Of a DNA stretch of 64,000 nucleotides, positions 62,240 through 64,000 are shown piece by piece. A model generated the notes under the pieces. The model searched no databases. It was not told the DNA's origin and saw only the letters and a list, made by a program, of their open reading frames with translations. This DNA is from Oligoflexia bacterium. GTDB taxonomy: Bacteria; Bdellovibrionota_G; JALEGL01. Position 1 is the stretch's first letter, and the number at the start of each line of letters is the position of its first letter. The position numbers were made by a program, and so were the translations under genes. The DNA lies in assembly GCA_035326705.1 (NCBI GenBank), contig DAOLES010000003.1, positions 1-64,000 of the forward strand. The letters are read 5' to 3'.

Positions 62240-63388
62240 ATGATTAGAGAAAAGCAATTTTTGATAAAACTAACAATTCTCGTATTGTCTCTTTGTTTGT
62301 ACGCATGTGCAAGTAAAGCACCGCAAAAGCACACTATTTTTCAACGCCACTATGGCAATGATGCTATAAAAAGTGAACTCAATCAGTTGCTTGAAGACAA
62401 CTATTCCCAAACCCAAGCTATTTCTGTCTACTATATGACCAATAGAAAGCAAGGCAATTTAAACAACAATTGTGGGCCCAACACTTTTGGTAACGACGCC
62501 GACAATACCGTTCACTATGGTCAGTGTCGCATTAGCGTACCTACCAATCACTTGGTAGGAGATATCACTTTTTCACAAAACCCAAGAGCAAGCTCACATC
62601 AGAACTATAAGTTTTTACAACAAAACTCAATGCAAGAAAGCGAGCTTAGCTCAATGCTCAGTAGTTTTCAAAATGATATTCTAGTCTTTATTCATGGCTT
62701 TAATGTTCCTTTTGAACAAGCTGTGTTAAGAGCCGCACAAATCAAATATGATCTAAAATTTAAAGGTGAAATTGTTCTTGTATCTTGGCCAGCTGGCGCT
62801 AATGGTAGTAGCTATATGATTCATAAAACTTACGCTGAGAATAAAAATAATACTCTAAAATCATATGCCTTGATTCATACTATGGTTGATGTTTTGGTAC
62901 AATCCAAACACAAAGCCCATATTTTGGTTCACTCTATGGGACACCAAGTTTTCTTACCAGGCTTGGTCAGTTACTTACAAAAAAATCCTGATATTGCTCA
63001 ACAAACCCCTATTTTTGCTGAAGGAGTTTTTCATGCGCCAGATATTGCTACTCAAAAAGCTGTTTTATACTTCAAAAACATTCAAAAATTTTTTGATAGA
63101 ACCACCGTCTACTGTTCACATAAAGATTATGCCATCACAGCTTCTCAACTTTACAATGAGGATCAACGTCTAGGACATTGCTTTAATCTTGAAAACACAG
63201 ACGTTATTAATGTTTCTTTATTGCATGAACAATTACAAAATTTAGACTATTTAGGCCATAGCTATTATGCTTCAAGAGCACTTTTAGGTGACCTGTTTCA
63301 AGTTCTTTTAAATCTAGACGCAAATAAAAGGCTATTTATAAGAAAAGCTGAACCCTATGCACCTGAAAATTATTTTTTAAGACCTTAA
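62240..63388 (+). CDS. DUF900-family alpha/beta hydrolase lipoprotein
   Basis: The 382-aa protein has a signal peptide with lipobox LYACA (about residue 22-23). The DUF900 hydrolase fold shows VYYMTNRKQG, YGQCRISVP, DILVFIHGFNVPFEQA and the nucleophile in VHSMGHQVF (Ser in HSMGH), with a later Asp/His region. It is an envelope-anchored esterase or lipase-like enzyme of unknown substrate. It is divergent from the GT-C gene across 108 bp. Confidence 0.82.
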   Translation: MIREKQFLIKLTILVLSLCLYACASKAPQKHTIFQRHYGNDAIKSELNQLLEDNYSQTQAISVYYMTNRKQGNLNNNCGPNTFGNDADNTVHYGQCRISVPTNHLVGDITFSQNPRASSHQNYKFLQQNSMQESELSSMLSSFQNDILVFIHGFNVPFEQAVLRAAQIKYDLKFKGEIVLVSWPAGANGSSYMIHKTYAENKNNTLKSYALIHTMVDVLVQSKHKAHILVHSMGHQVFLPGLVSYLQKNPDIAQQTPIFAEGVFHAPDIATQKAVLYFKNIQKFFDRTTVYCSHKDYAITASQLYNEDQRLGHCFNLENTDVINVSLLHEQLQNLDYLGHSYYASRALLGDLFQVLLNLDANKRLFIRKAEPYAPENYFLRP

Positions 63389-63418
63389 TGATTATTTTTA
63401 TATAGGCTCATAAGCATT

Positions 63419-64000
63419 TTGACCGTTTTAAGAAAAAGTAAGCGCTTTAACAGTTCAATTCCTGCATATTTTTATGCCTATGGAAAAAAACGACCTGGTG
63501 TCATAACAAATTTTTCTCAATCAGGTATTTTTTTAAATTCTGAGACTCTTTTAAAAAAAAATACAGACGTAACTGTATTTTTTAAACACAATGGCTACTT
63601 ACACAAAACACATTATAAAGTTGTTCGTTCACAATCAGAAATTAACTTAAAAAGTGATAAAAGTTATCTGCGTGGAATGGGACTTGAACTCAATGACCAC
63701 AAAAACCCATTTCCTATTTTTGCCAATTGTGCAGACATTTTTTCTAGCCAAGATAAAATTTCTAACGCTCAGTCTGATCAAGCGTCACACATCATCATTT
63801 TTGACCATATTTTTGACTTTATCAACCTCTACCATGCTCAAATTACAAATCTAAATTTTACATTTTTAAACAAACAAAAAATTCCAGAAAAAACCACAAT
63901 CAATATTATCATAAGAACAAAAGATCAAAATTTTAACTGTAATTTCAATGTGTTGGTTAAAAAACATGTTAAGGATATTCATAGCAAGAACTATTTTATT
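63419..64000 (+). CDS. PilZ-domain protein, truncated by the window end
   Basis: An open frame runs from a stop at 63389-63391 to the window edge. The likely start is TTG at 63419 (LTVLRKSKRFN); no ATG is available near it, so the start is uncertain. The first 115 residues show the PilZ pattern with RKSKR (RxxxR), NFSQSGIFL (N-x-S-x-x-G) and RGMGLEL. This is the c-di-GMP binding signature, so a c-di-GMP effector is likely. What follows (about residues 120-194) is not recognised. It would be missed if only ATG starts or complete frames were considered. Confidence 0.7.
   Translation, partial: MTVLRKSKRFNSSIPAYFYAYGKKRPGVITNFSQSGIFLNSETLLKKNTDVTVFFKHNGYLHKTHYKVVRSQSEINLKSDKSYLRGMGLELNDHKNPFPIFANCADIFSSQDKISNAQSDQASHIIIFDHIFDFINLYHAQITNLNFTFLNKQKIPEKTTINIIIRTKDQNFNCNFNVLVKKHVKDIHSKNYFI

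Noticed and set aside
1..64000. CRISPR array
   Set aside because: No regularly spaced direct repeats of 24-40 bp with unique spacers were seen; the 39-bp repeat at 81 and 279 occurs only twice.

Overview
The window looks like chromosomal DNA of a low-GC Gram-negative bacterium, most plausibly a former deltaproteobacterial lineage such as Bdellovibrionota. This is an inference from gene content: lipoproteins with lipoboxes, a Ser/Thr kinase with PEGA repeats, a lysine-rich histone H1-like protein, DUF2330 and DUF2853 proteins, type B succinate dehydrogenase, HD-GYP and PilZ proteins, and a Mrp/Mbh-type antiporter. No rRNA gene is present, so the assignment is tentative.

Region 1 (1-1179) is repeat-rich. 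Related short palindromes and direct repeats lie on both sides of one small secreted-protein gene (351-818).

Region 2 (about 1157-17076) is a genomic island lying against the 3' end of the tmRNA gene ssrA (17077-17426, minus strand). Its ssrA-proximal end carries a full tyrosine integrase and an excisionase-like gene. Pairs of the octamer GTCCCCTA occur at both outer edges (1157-1178 and 17008-17025). Most of the island is one minus-strand run of eight tightly packed genes: a half-size HsdS, HsdM, HsdS, HsdR, a YgjP-type metallopeptidase, a Cas4-like/DUF2779 double nuclease, an Mrr-like endonuclease and a Shedu-like (DUF4263) nuclease. Between this operon and the integrase lies a plus-strand cassette. 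It holds a minimal tyrosine recombinase, a 350-nt structured or short-ORF segment, and a 434-aa protein that carries the palm motifs of family A polymerases without an exonuclease domain. Three 9-7-9 bp inverted-repeat sites mark this cassette and the integrase promoter. This is the least explained and most interesting part of the window.

Region 3 (17690-52700) is ordinary chromosome: an H1-like protein and a P-loop kinase, an M28 lipoprotein, a LytM peptidase with a cytoplasmic zinc ribbon, beta-oxidation genes (thiolase and FadB/J), a DUF819 membrane protein, an L,D-transpeptidase-like protein, a homocysteine methyltransferase/MTHFR fusion, and a row made of a sigma-54 activator, a BtuF-like protein, a PEGA kinase and a type IV pilin. 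It continues with DedA, a lytic transglycosylase, an HD-GYP regulator, a PadR-HAAS pair, thymidine kinase, sdhCAB and nfuA.

Region 4 (53377-60430) is an eleven-gene cation/proton antiporter operon in Mbh order (E-F-G-D-E-B-C-H), followed by extra NuoM/NuoN-like subunits and a 45-aa membrane protein; no hydrogenase genes follow. After it come a GT-C/TPR membrane protein, a DUF900 lipoprotein hydrolase and the start of a PilZ-domain gene that runs off the window.
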